From contig BGZK01000014.1 in assembly GCA_005406025.1 (NCBI GenBank), forward strand, positions 434,001-498,000: a DNA stretch of 64,000 bases, written 5' to 3'. The stretch comes from Eumeta japonica (taxonomy: Eukaryota > Arthropoda > Insecta > Lepidoptera > Psychidae). The notes beneath the pieces are model-generated. The model did not search any database. It was not told the origin of the DNA and was given only the letters and a program-made list of their open reading frames with translations. Within the stretch, counting starts at the first letter, position 1, and the number at the start of each line of letters is the position of its first letter. Position numbers and translations under genes: made by a program. This document shows, in pieces, positions 11,452-23,024 of this stretch.

Positions 11452-12298
11452 TTAAAAAAAACCGGATAAGTGCGAATTGGACTCACACCTTGATGGTACT
11501 GTAAAGAAATAATTATGTATGTAGATATTTCATTCATCAAAAATATTGTTGATTTTTGTCTGTTTTGCATGTTTTTTTTTGTTTAAATGTTTTTTTTCGG
11601 TAACTATTAAAATACCTGAGTAATTACTGTTTCAAATGCCACAGACAGAGTAGGCACTAGCCTCTAAAGAGGTCATTGTTTGCTAGCGCCACATACAATA
11701 ATATTAAACCTTGTTTTGCAAGAAAGAGATGGGATAGAATTTTTGATGGCTTTATAGTTCCTTGATTTTTTAACCGATTTTAATTTTGATTTCACTTTTA
11801 GTCATCACGTCAATCATCTTACATAATTCATCAACAAATATGAGTAATATTAGTAAATGTGAATAAACTAAATATGAGTAAGCTACTAAATTGCGAGTGT
11901 AAGTTTGTCATCACAAAAAAATATTTCTCATATGATATAATTACAAATGAATGATTTTTAGACTTTTTCCTTTACTGCTACTGTGAGACCTTCCTTTTGC
12001 CCGATTTCACAATTTTAAGTCAATGGAAAGTACCCTATAGGTTTTGATTTGCTTCCGAGTTTCAAAATATAAGACATGTGTGGCCGTAATTTGATCGTAT
12101 TTTTTGATTTCATTGATTAAGCAAATGGATGTTTTTACAGCTCTAAGAGATCTCAGACCCTAGTATTTAGCATTAATTTCAATTTGATCTTTCGACGCGT
12201 TTCCGCGAAAGAGTGTCTCAACAGGCAGACGGAACGACAGAAAACAAAAAGTGGTTCTATAAGTGTCCCTTTTACCTTTAGAGGTACGGAACCATAAA
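11452..12298 (+). repeat. Lepidopteran interspersed repeat (AAACCGG...TACGGAACC type)
   Basis: Begins with an A-run followed by CCGGATAAGTGCGAATTGGACTC, a diverged form of the very common lepidopteran start AACCGGCCAAGTGCGAGTCGGACTC. It ends near 12298 with GGTACGGAACCATAAA, the matching end. Repeats of this type are often listed as SINE/LINE-related. No protein is readable in this copy. Confidence 0.55.
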
Positions 12299-13170
12299 GA
12301 AATCATTTACTTAGTGCCTTCGAGAACACGTCACGATCAGCGATCCAGGACATTGTCTTACAAATGAAGACAAAGCTCGTTTGTTTTCCCTCGCCCGCGC
12401 AGCACCAGTATGGTGGTTTTAATTTGCAAGGCCCTCAAACTCAAATAAATAGATAGACGCCTCAGCAGTGGGACGATTAAAATGTCAACAATTGAAATAT
12501 GCTATGTACATTACTTTGAATAATGATTTCCTAATATGAAATATATGGAAGTTAATCATTGTCTATCTTGAGAGAGTAAATCGTTCGACACCCACGTGAT
12601 CTATTAGAGTTATTTATTTTTATTTATTTCATTTTACAGTTTTTTTTTAATTGCATAAGATATTATCGAATTTTCATTTTTAATACTACAATAAATACAC
12701 AAACAGTTTGTTACTACGTATAAGTATTGTTTATTTTTTTCAATAGAAAAAGAACGAAAAATGATAAATAAAAATGTTAATTTGTTATGGTCGGTTCCAA
12801 TGTCAAATCATGTACTTAGTCCCACGAAACGCTAGTAAAGGTAGAAGCGGGCGTAGGCAGGGATCGAAATCTGACTATAAGTTCCTTACTGCGTAATTAA
12901 TAGCGAGTGGGCCGAACTTTCGGAGTTCCGCGGGCAGAGCTTGTAGATAACGGGCCCGTATCCAGAACAATAAGGCAATTAATCTACTAAACTGCTAACT
13001 GTCTGCTCTGCTGAAAGATCGCCTTCAAGTTTTACTATTCCTTCCAGTTTAACTTCGCCTGAAACGAGATAGACAAATGAGGTCTCGCCGGGGAACGTTC
13101 CCGTGCTAGATGTTTTAATTAGAAAAGCGCCGTTATAGCATTATTTTGTCGCGATTAGAGCGCTGGCGAG
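12299..13170. other. Gene-free interval with G+C-richer patch
   Basis: No gene was recognised. The patch at 12840-13165 has higher G+C than its surroundings and no resemblance to the repeats of this window; candidate conserved noncoding DNA. Confidence 0.35.
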
Positions 13171-13177
13171 CGCCGAT

Positions 13178-13210
13178 GGCCGAGTGGTGGCGATAGCACG
13201 GGTTCGATTC
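13178..13210 (+). other. Compressed tRNA-like promoter (A box and B box)
   Basis: TGGCCGAGTGG (13178-13188) fits the RNA polymerase III A box, as in Leu/Ser tRNAs, and GGTTCGATTC (13201-13210) fits the B box. The boxes are only 12 bases apart, too close for a tRNA, and no acceptor or anticodon stem is present. This may be a deleted tRNA pseudogene or the head of a tRNA-derived SINE. Confidence 0.3.
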
Positions 13211-14100
13211 ATGACAATAACTTAAATTTATAGTGTTTTTTCATAACTATCTGTCATGTCATTGTTACTCCATAACATGGTTACGCAGTGTCACATTTAT
13301 TTTTTAACTTCAGATCGAGATGAAGCTTTTTAAACTGAGTCAAATTAAATGACGTAGCCCCCGATTCAGTGTACATCTAAGTCTCACAGGTTGTCGCCGT
13401 TTTGGTTACAATTTACGGTTGTCGATTATGACAATTTATCTAAACTATGCTATAGCATTGTATACCAGCTTAACAAACGTTTCTATGTTATCAATAGATA
13501 TATGTGAAAGGGCGTACTCTACAATTGGCTGTTTAAAATCTGATAGAAAAAGGTAGCAGTAGCTTTAGCAAACTATCTCAGTCTAATTTTCATTTTAAAT
13601 TTGACACCCTTGAAATGAAGTGCAAAAGAGTGAAAACGCTTGTACAATTTAAAAATTCAATTTTCTAAAAACGGATTCTAATTTGTGTCATTAAGTTGAC
13701 AATTGTGAGTTACATAAAAATTATGTTTGTCTTTATATTATATATTAAAAAACAGATATCGCTACATATATGTTTGAGATTGACAAACTATAACATATAT
13801 TTATTTATCATCATGAAAGTTGCTGTATTCACGTGGTTTTATACGGAAAAGGTTTTTATGCTCTGCACTTCGTTGTTACTTGTCACTGACGCTATAAGGC
13901 ATCAACTACTTACGTAGATGAACCGATTGTCATGAAAATTAGTACGAATAGAATGAGAAAAATATTTTCGCACCATCCATTTTTTTTTCAATTTCAGTGT
14001 AGACGTCAACGATGGGGCGGCCGGCTTAGATATAAAAATAGAGATATATGTTGTACGAGTGGAGCGGCAGGCGTGTACTTTACAGGCATGCCGCTTAAAA
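13211..14100. other. Gene-free AT-rich interval
   Basis: No gene was recognised. At about 13905-13960 the words GTAGATGAACCGATTGTCATGAAAATTAG resemble the interior of lepidopteran Helitron-type repeats and probably belong with the 3' end at 14134. Confidence 0.4.
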
Positions 14101-14134
14101 AAAAGTGTAGAGTAATGTCTGCCAGGTCAGCTAG
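13905..14134 (+). mobile_element. Helitron-like remnant with 3' end
   Basis: The right boundary reads GTCTGCCAGGTCAGCTAG followed by T. This is close to the CTAG^T 3' terminus of lepidopteran Helitrons. The interior is decayed, and the left boundary is a guess from the ACCGATTGTCATGAAAATTAG words. Confidence 0.45.
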
Positions 14135-14135
14135 T

Positions 14136-15460
14136 TATATTATGGATCTGAAAAATCCAATGATTGAGATCACGTGGTATATAACTATAAGCCTATATAA
14201 CCATAAACGGCAAGTAGACTAAGAAAACCGGTACTCATACGTAACCTAAGCGCCTTGTTCGCAAGCAAAGACGTAAATAATAGTTGAGAAGTACACATTC
14301 GTATAAAACTGGAAATTCAATAGAAAATATTGATGCAACATTCCAGCGAAAGTATTGACGTTCCATATTAAATTTTACTTGCACCATATATTGTTATAAC
14401 AAATACGAGAACAGTCGAATGCATAAACGGGAATATTTCCCGTTGGCACTCTTCCGGAGAGTTAAAATGTTTGCACGGAGCGGAACGCGCCGTGATGGGC
14501 CGTGAGCCCGCTGCAGCGCGTATGCAAACTGCACCCGTTCACTGCACTGAAAACTGAGATCCGAGAATGTTATAGCTGCATTGCAAATCGAGAGGAAAAA
14601 GAGTATGCCAGTTAAAGATTTTCTTCGAAAATTCGTCGGAAACGCTGAGAATAAGACTTTTTATGTAATTCTACGTGTTTTTTATTAATTCTGACTTAAT
14701 GTCATCGTAATAAACACTACTTGCTGCTGTGCAAATGAAAGATACGCAGTAAATCATGTTTTTGGTTTCCCGCAACCACCAACGGTTGTCAGTCATCTCG
14801 CAGAGTAGTAGCTCCATCTTAGAAGGTATACTAAATAAAAAAAATTATAATTTTTCGAAAATACGCTTTCGATGTAGAAATCATTTAATCCAACATTTTC
14901 AGATCTGCGATGGACTTAAGATCAAGTTTTATTATTTTCAAGTCGGTGGTAGAAATTTTTATACCATGTGGAGTGCTTGGTAGGAAATGTAATATTTAGA
15001 TTTTCCACTAAACATTTCGCCAAAATTTTTTGGAAAATCAACCAAAAAAGGGAGTAAGCTGAGGAATTTACTGTAAGAATTTGGAATAGTTATCCGGCCT
15101 CAAAAATATTGAAAAACGTCTGATACAGTTCACTAGTACATATATTTTATAAAAATTAATACTATTGGTTGTAAAAATCTAAAAGAAATATAAAATGGAA
15201 ATTATGAAATAATTGAAATTCTAAATCAGATAGATACGTTGCATAATTTCTATTTACATATAATTATATAACAGTGTTACAAAAATTTTGGTTTCAGTTT
15301 CTAAGTAATTTTTGTAATTGTTATAAATTCCTTCTAGAATAAAAATATGAAACGTTCTTCATTTATTCTTTTTAACACGGAAATATTGTCAATCATATAT
15401 CTGGTTACATCTCTGGTCTCAATAATCTAGTCTGGGCTAAACATAAATAAAAGAATTGGT
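14136..15460. other. Gene-free interval with G+C-richer patch
   Basis: No gene was recognised. A G+C-rich patch at 14455-14545 (CGGAGCGGAACGCGCCGTGA and following) is unlike the neighbouring repeats. Confidence 0.35.
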
Positions 15461-15463
15461 GAC

Positions 15464-16085
15464 CCATTGAAACTGCAGTTAAGGATCGAAGGGGGGTCGA
15501 GAAAACCTAGAGAGGGTTCGTAACCGAGAACGAGACCGGAACTGAAATGAGAGCATCAAAGGGGCCGGAAAGATCAAAAGTGGGATTGACTTCATATCCA
15601 GAGTGGAATTAGAATTGAACTTAAAACGGGATGAAGTTTGGAAGAATCGGTTTCGATTTAGCATTTTCGTTTGTAATGGTAACAAAGAATGAAATGTAGA
15701 GCAGGAGAAGGGCATAAAAAAATAGAACAGTAACGATTTAATAACCAAAAGCGGAACCAGCATCGGACTTCAGCCACAGTTTAAAAATCTGGAGCAACAG
15801 CGGTTTAATAATTGAGAGAGAAGCTAGCATCGGACTAACAGCAGACCAGAGGAAAGATTTAGAGTCACAGCAGTTAGCGACCGGAAACGAAATAACGAAA
15901 CCATACAGCATAGAATATAGAGCAGGAGATCTGTCCGAAACCAGAGATGGATTGGAATTAGAATTGAGACCGAGGTCGGAATCGTTACAGAACATGGAAC
16001 CGAAATTGAAATAGAGAACAAAACCAAGATGGGGATGGCGACTGATAGAAGATTGGTGAATGTAAAATATAAAGAAATTCATTGT
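15464..16085 (-). repeat. Degenerate GATTCC-type repeat, copy 2 (largest)
   Basis: About 600 bp of loosely repeated words such as GGATCGAAGG, GAACGAGACCGGAAC and GGAATCG, the reverse complement of the GATTCC/CGTTCC style at 27.7-28.1 kb. The overlapping 60-114-codon frames on the minus strand (rich in Ser, Phe, Asp) come from the low-complexity sequence and are not genes. Confidence 0.55.
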
Positions 16086-16339
16086 TTCTATGCGTGCAGG
16101 AGAGATAATAAGAGGTATGTAGTATTATGATTAATGTGAAAATTTTTTTCGATGTTTGGCATCCAATCATGGTCAAACAGCTGCACAGATGCTATTAAAA
16201 TTTTCAATAGAAATAGATTGTATTGTATGGGACATAGGACACTTTACATATATATAATTACAAATGATAAACAGTTGGTAATTATATAACTCCGAGCGAA
16301 TTTAAACAATAAAAACATTTATTTAAAATATTTTTTCTG

Positions 16340-16360
16340 GAGCGGGCGGGACACAGCTAG
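16340..16360 (+). mobile_element. Helitron-like 3' terminus
   Basis: GGAGCGGGCGGGACACAGCTAG followed by T at 16361 matches the GC-rich-then-CTAG^T style of lepidopteran Helitron ends. The body of the element is not recognisable. Confidence 0.4.
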
Positions 16361-16361
16361 T

Positions 16362-19020
16362 TAATTATAAATGATTACGTATATTGTTGTTATCTTGAGA
16401 ATCTTAAAAATGAAAAAGACCTAGAAATTGAAATTGAATAAAACCTCTGAATTCAATTTAAAATAATTAATTCCTATCTACCAGTTCTTGAGATACGTAT
16501 CCGAGGTAACACATGCACTTGGTCCGATACAAATTTATATCGAAAACACAATATATCTATAAGATATTTTATTTCTTTACAACATCACCGCATCGCTATA
16601 TACTTTACGGCGGTTTCCGCGGGGGTGCGGTGTCGCGAAGGTAAGTTTCGCATCACGGGTACAGAATTGATTTTCGGACGTCAACCTTAAGGCGCGGGCG
16701 CGGGTAAAACCTTCGCCGGGTAATGGTAATAAAGCCGAAGGGGGCGCTCGCTCGCCGGCGAAATATCTCCCCGTTGAGATTTCAAAACGTGAGTACAGTC
16801 GCTGACGTATTGTTGTTATATTTCATAGCGGTCCGCTTGTTTACGTTATTATAAGAAGCTTTTTGTTTAATCGTTCGCTCAATCTCCCACATTGTCCGGC
16901 ATTGTCCGGAGCGTGGTGCATTCCGTGGAGGAATCTTTCCTTCTAGACGTAGAGATCTGTAAATTGTATGCGTAATGGCCGATCTATTCTTTTTATGGGA
17001 CGAGCAGTTAATGATTTTGTATTGAATTAAGAATATGCAATATGTGACGTTTCTATGTCACTGTTGTAGCCGAAGGTGACACTACATTAGCTTGATTTTA
17101 TTGATTTATAATAACTCGATATAGTAATACTGCAATCGATAAGGTTGCAGTCGGACCAAAAGCTAGTAGCTAGTAACTATTACATAGCTATCAATTACTT
17201 TGTAGTTCGAGCAAGACCCCGTCAGACCGAAAACATTAGATAGTAAACTACAATTTGGGTAGCGCTGTTGTCAAACTATATGGCCTTGTTATAATTTTTA
17301 TATTCCACTGTGAGTATATATGGACAATGTTGTAGCACTATAGGAAGGCAGGGATGCGGGAGGGGCTGAACCCCTTTTGAGGAGTTGAACAGTCCTTGTA
17401 ATTCTAAACTATGATCTAAAAATTTCATTTCTAAATTAAAAGAGGAATTTGACGTAGCTGTGTGTTTCATGTGAATAATTATATTTTTTCATCCAACATG
17501 TACGTCGTTTTTTTTTTCTCCGCAGTACATGCTAATAAAATATTGTCATTCTCCTCTTACGAACTATTCAATAAAAGGTAATATTTCTTGTTTACTCATT
17601 TCATTACGCAAAACTTGCTTTATAGAATAATTAGTTAAATACTGGCAAAAAGTATAAAAGTCTGTAAAATTTTCCAATAGTTTTTGAAGCCGAGCATGCA
17701 AATTGTGTAGCCGAGCTATCGGAGATTATGTAGCCAATATAGAAAGCGTCATAGCTAGGCTAATATATTACAACAGCTAGAACTAGCTCGCAGTGTGAAC
17801 CGGAAGATTGCATTATTTTCTCGCTTACTCATATTTATTCAAATGACATTATAACACTTCTTGGGCTATAAAATAGTTCATATCTGATAGTTAGTAGGCC
17901 GCGGTCTGACGGCAGCCTAAGTATCTCTCTCTATCCTCTCTATTCAAATCTTTCCTCTCCCTCTGCTTCCCCTTCATTTTTCTTTCCTTCTCCTCTGTCC
18001 CTCAATCGTTCTCTATCCACTATCTCGTCAAACAAAGTGAACAAATAAACATTAAAATAAATATACATTTTATTTCTTTCCTGTGTATCTGTATGTATGT
18101 AACACGAGTATGTAGTATATCTAAGACATGCAGTTTCTTTATAGTTTTTATAGAATAGGAGCTCATACTAAGGCAAGTAATATGCCGCCATTTACTTTTA
18201 GAAACGACGTTCTAAAAAAACATTGCCCATCGTAACTAAATGCATAAAAACTTAATGAGATTAAGAATTTCCATACTAAAACAATGTTATGTAAGTTGGA
18301 TCAATGATTCTAGAGTTTTAAGTGCACAAACGAACATACAGACAAACAGATGTCTAGAAATGATGTATTTTGTGATACATACTTATAGATGGCAGAACTG
18401 CAATATTTTGTGCCGGTGTGTCAAAGTTGCAAGTCTTAAGAACTAAAAAGCTTTAAGTTAACTATCCGAAAAATGTATTTGCTTTTCAAAAATACTTATA
18501 CAGGTAACGAACCAACACCTACTTCTAATTTTTTTTAATACCTAAGGGGTATAGAAGCGTACGCAGATAAACCGAAATATCCCGCAACTTTTTATCAAAT
18601 TAGGGACCCTCAAAAAAAATCCGAAACCGGAAGTCGGTGGAGCAAATCAAACATAAGCAGCCCCGTTAACGTATTCGAGGCCCGTCCGCAGTTCGCGGCA
18701 CAAGTTAAATTAACTTTGCGGCTCTGCACTAACCACATGTTAATCTGATATCACACCTCGATTATGTACCACCTCCGGCCATCCTAGATAACAATACGGC
18801 AGCTTATGTAAAACGTAACATTTAACATACCGTTTTTAGAGGGGAGGTAATTAACATATATATTTTTTAATTCTTATTATAATGCGATTCCTGTACAACC
18901 ACATAATAGTCGATGTAACATATATTTCTACATTACCAAAACTTTTACGTTTAAAACAGGTGTATTGTAATATGTAGACACAACATATGACAATTGACAT
19001 AAAAATGAGTAATACTGACA
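16362..19020. other. Gene-free interval with G+C island and CT-rich tract
   Basis: No gene was recognised. 16605-16800 is a G+C-rich island containing GCGAAGGTAAGT, a good splice-donor-like word, but I see no open coding frame ending there. 17925-18025 is a CT-rich tract. 18640-18790 is another non-repetitive G+C-richer patch. Words GTCGGACC (about 17151) and GGTCTGACGGC (about 17904) could be ends of an unrecognised repeat. Confidence 0.35.
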
Positions 19021-19024
19021 AAAT

Positions 19025-19300
19025 CATAAGACCGAGACCGCAATGCTAAGTCCACGATTGAAACTGTGAAAGGGACGTGTATCGAATTCGAGAGCGGGTT
19101 CGATAGCGGGAATTAGAAGCGGTTCTGAAGTTAGAATTGGGAACGACATAGGGGATGGATTAGAGAGCACTGAAATTGATAACAGATCAGGATCCGGATG
19201 ATTAGGCTTGAAGGCGAAATCGGGAGATAAAATGGGATTGATATAAAAGATGAAGGAATTCGTACTGTGTCCACACGGGTTAAGCTACAGACAAAAGCTA
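19025..19300 (-). repeat. Degenerate GATTCC-type repeat, copy 3
   Basis: Same style as copy 2: GACCGAGACCG, GAATTCGAGAGCGGG, GGATCCGGATG. No terminus was identified. Confidence 0.5.
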
Positions 19301-19845
19301 CTCATCATAACAAACAAAAGCGGAAATGGGAATAGGACGTTCCGTTCATTAATTTTATTGGATTATAAAAATTTTAGCTTTTGCATACGGAATTAGTTCA
19401 AGAGCAAATTTTCGTTACCGATCTCAATTAGTGTTTCGGTATACAGCCTGGGAAGCTAAAGAATATGTTCCGAAATTGTCGCCGTATCGTATAAAACAAC
19501 CAGACAAGTACGAGCAGGATTCACCTGCTGAAGGTTCCGTGCAAATTTAATTATGTATACAAATGTTTATTCATGCAGAGTTTTCACAATTTTTGCTAGT
19601 TTTCGATACCGATATTGACAAGATATCGGCCCCGGAAATTCAGAGACTATTAATGATTTATTTAAGATTTTGCAATAATTCAGATTTTTGAGTGTTGAAT
19701 GTTCATACGGGGAAATAAAAAAAGAATGTTATCCCACATCGGTCTACATCACGGTAGTTGCTGTAATTGCAAATGGCAATTATAGTAATAAAAAAAAAAA
19801 TTGTGTTATATATTCATACCTGTGTTAACAATTATTATAAATACT
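19301..19845. other. Gene-free AT-rich interval
   Basis: No gene or repeat structure was recognised up to the mariner insertion. Confidence 0.4.
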
Positions 19846-19847
19846 TA

Positions 19848-21119
19848 CGAGGGTTGCTATTTATGTGTCCGAAATGTTAAAAAGAAACAAACATCTATAA
19901 TTAATATGGTTTTATTGATTTTAAAATATTAAAAATATATGATGATCGATGCTCTTTTCCATACACTTAAACCAATTTTTATAGCATTTTTCCATTCTGA
20001 TTGATACTTCTCCGAAACGTGCATTTTGCACGTATCAAAATGTATGTTCCGGAAAATGTTGACCACGAAATATATTCTTCACGCTTAGGAATAAATAGAA
20101 ATCTTTGGTGCCGAATCAACGCTGTACGGCGGATGACCCGTCAAATCGATCTTATGACCTTCCAAAAACCAAATTGTTTCAGCTGACCTGTGATATTTAG
20201 CATTGTTATGATGAAGAATGATTCTGCATTGTCGGTTGTTCTTTTTAATTTTTTCAAAGACTTCTAGCAAACAAGTGGTCGTGTACCACTCCGGATTAAT
20301 CGTTTTACGATTGTGTAGTGGCATTGTAACCATATTTACATTTATACCAAAAAATAGGTAACCTTTTACTTCAAAGTGCTTTTGGCACGAATCTATTTTG
20401 TTGGGTTCGACTCATCTTGGAATAGCCACACCGTTGACTGTTGTTTAGTTTCGAGATCATACGCATAGATCCGATATTCCCCACCTGTGTAGATAGAATA
20501 AACAGCTTTTAACGTACTAAGATTGTATTTCTATATCATTTTTTTGCACCAATCCACACGAGCCTGTTTTTGATCAATACCCAAGTTGTAGGGAATCCAA
20601 CGTGAACAAATTTTTTTTACAGCCAATAATGTAATATCTTATATATGCTCATTATACTTATGCTCAGGAACGCCTTTATCTCGCGATGTGTAACGTGACG
20701 ATCTTGCATTATTAGTTCCCGCACAGCATTGATATTTTGTGGTACAACTACCGATTCAGGGCGACCTTTCTTAAATTCGTCCGCGAGCATAGACTGCCCA
20801 CGATTAAACTCCCTAAACCAGTGGTACACGGTGCCTTTTGATGGTGCTCCATCCCCTAAAGTCGAAATGAGTTGATGCATTGCTTTTGAGTTAACCCACG
20901 CCTAAAACTGTAATAAATCATTGCATGAAAATTTTCATGAGTCAAGTCCATGACACCCCACGAAATTTTCAAAGTGATTCCACAATGGTAAAACAATTGA
21001 CAATCACATGAAAAAAACTGTATTCTACAGCCAAGGAGTTCTATTTTTAAATGTTGTAATTACTTTTTAAATATTGTTCTGTATGTGGCCAGTTCCGGAT
21101 ACATAAATAGCAGCCTTCG
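19848..21119 (-). mobile_element. mariner (Tc1/mariner superfamily) element, full length
   Basis: The ends are inverted repeats: CGAGGGTTGCTATTTATGTG from 19848 and CGAAGGCTGCTATTTATGTA read inward from 21119. The TA target duplication is at 19846-19847 and 21120-21121. The length, 1272 bp, is normal for mariner. One transposase pseudogene lies between the ends on the minus strand. Confidence 0.92.
19921..20951 (-). pseudogene. mariner transposase pseudogene
   Basis: Mariner transposases are DD34D nucleases that cut and paste at TA. The likely start is the ATG at 20949-20951 (MDLTHENFHAMIYY), giving about 343 codons to the stop at 19921-19923, close to the usual length of about 345. The helix-turn-helix region (KGTVYHWFREFNRG, then MQDRHVTHREI) is readable at 20617-20880. 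A frameshift near 20878 separates the start from it. The catalytic site is ruined: the first region reads TGGEYRIYAY where TGDE is expected (Asp to Gly, codon 20480-20482), and the second reads LHHNNA where LHHDNA is expected (Asp to Asn, codon 20205-20207). The third Asp survives but is pushed out of frame by a 1-bp deletion near 20099. A further stop lies near 20030. Dead copy. Confidence 0.92.
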
Positions 21120-21124
21120 TATGA

Positions 21125-21408
21125 ACGATCATTTTACTTGACTTGATAATTTTATTGGAGACTGTTTTTTACCAAATTTTATGATCCTAAGTCAAAGAGT
21201 GGTACCGTATAGATTATGATGATTGATTTTGCAAGTATGAGAATATGTGTTAGAATGTCCGTGTCTTTTTATGGGGTTGACTTTGAAGCATGAAGTCTTT
21301 AAACCTCAATACTTCGTATTGATTACAAATTGATAAACAGACAGACAACAAAATGATACTGCAAGTATTCGGTCATTTGTTCTTGTTGAAGCTTGGAACC
21401 CTAAAAAG
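21125..21408 (+). repeat. Interspersed repeat ending GGAACCCTAAAAAG
   Basis: The segment just right of the mariner ends at 21408 with CTTGGAACCCTAAAAAG, preceded by AACAGACAGACAACAAAATG. This is the typical 3' end of a common lepidopteran interspersed repeat family. Its left boundary is unclear; the mariner may have inserted into it. Confidence 0.4.
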
Positions 21409-21409
21409 C

Positions 21410-22365
21410 GAAAACGCTATTTTTCGACTTATCCCTATGGACTTTGCTGCAGGATACACCCATGTCGTTTTTTTTTTCTCCTCACTATACAAACAAGGCT
21501 TAAGCTGTTTATTGAATTTACTTACTACCTTTTGTCCAAGATCACGGCTTTACCTGTGAGTCCATTCTACATCTTCAACCTATAAGAATACTGACAAAAA
21601 CACTGACATAGGTTGTATAATATTTGTTGAACTTGTTTTTGGATATTAACTGTGCATATAGGGACAAATATATTTGATTTATAACAATAAATCAAATATC
21701 TTTGCCTTACGATCTGCTGATACTAATTCAGAAGCCGATGAATCAATATCGTCACCATTTGTAAAAATTTAACCTGTAAACAAAAAGTTTACAGGTTAAA
21801 TATATATTTTTTTAATATTGAAGGAAATATATATAAAAGAATAGGTTTTATTTGTAAGAAACCTAAAATTCGCGAACTTGATTTAGTAGTGTTTTGATTT
21901 GTATAAACTGCTCCATAATACAGAATACTTTTGCAGTACTCGATGAGTTTGTAGGTTCTGTCTGTACATGCAAGAGTCGGTGTCAACCAAGGAAACACTA
22001 CAATATATCTAGCAATAGATATCGACTCCAAAAATAACAATAATTGTAATTACATTACATTATCGTAATAATTTGATTGACTTTTAAGTAGTCTAATGTT
22101 TTTCATTTCATTTTACTTGGGAGAACTCCTAAAATATTTTGATCATTGTTTCTTATTCATAGGTATGTGTAGAGTTAAATTTGAAGTGAATAGGTACCTA
22201 CCTACCTTCTTGCGTGGTAAACACATAGATCGCATCTACATATTGATGAGTAGAAAATGTAAGTTGATTATTAAGTTGTAGAAAATAGGCAATTATTTTT
22301 TTACTTTTCAGTGCATTAATTGCACTGCATTTAAATGCATTAATTTGTTTTGGAATAGGTTTTGT
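21410..22365. other. Gene-free AT-rich interval
   Basis: No gene was recognised. The short open frames at 21789-22040 and 22096-22281 are AT-rich and hydrophobic with no family resemblance. ATTTAACCTGTAAAC and GTTTACAGGTTAAAT (about 21768-21800) form a small palindrome. Confidence 0.4.
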
Positions 22366-23024
22366 TTTGAAGTCGGTTCTTTTTTGTTAAAATTTATGTT
22401 TAATTTTTTTTATTTTTAGTGAATTGAAATATGCTAATTCATTTGTCTGAATATGGAACGACCTACTGAACGTGCTGCTCATAGATGGCACCCTCAATGT
22501 AAGCCGTTAAGGAGTTCCATTGATTATCGTATTCGATTACGACAATTACTAGACCATAACTACGTCTATGTTATTTTAGTCACGGTATGTGACTCAAATA
22601 ACCGGATAGCCTATAAAAGATTCGGCCAAGTATTATTAATTTTCTCCAAAGAATTGAAGAATTTCGTTACTTTGTCATGGATCCTAATCAGAACCTAACC
22701 AAAATCTCATCAAACTACCCTGGAAGTACAACCTTTCTAATAAAAAAAGAATTATCGAAATCGGCTAGCGTGATACTGAGTTATTCGTCCATTAGTTGCG
22801 CACATACATAATGCAAATTTAAGATTTATATGATATTCTCATGGATGGCATTGTCAGAACTGAACCAAATTAAAATGGAACCACACGGGAAGCACCAGCT
22901 CTCAAATGAAAAAAGAATTATCAAAATCGGTTAACTTGGTCGAAAATTTTGAGGTAACAAACATAAAAAAGATACCGTTGAATTGAAAACCTCCTCCTTT
23001 TTAATTTTAAAGCCGGTAAAAATG
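22366..23024 (+). repeat. Interspersed repeat bounded by GAAGTCGGTT words
   Basis: Starts at TTTTGAAGTCGGTTCTTTTT and ends at CCTCCTCCTTTTTAATTTTAAAGCCGGTAAAAA, so related words sit at both ends in the same orientation. The interior (GACCATAACTACGTCTATGT, AGAATTATCGAAATCGG, GAGGTAACAAACATAAAAAA) is that of a repeat very common in butterflies. The 81-codon frame at 22453-22698 lies inside it and matches no protein family I know. Confidence 0.5.

Noticed and set aside
15479..16176. Several overlapping minus frames of 63-114 codons
   Set aside because: Same low-complexity repeat family; mutually overlapping and without domain features.
16640..16652. GCGAAGGTAAGT as a splice donor of a host exon
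   Set aside because: The upstream G+C island shows no convincing coding frame or acceptor, so an exon cannot be supported.
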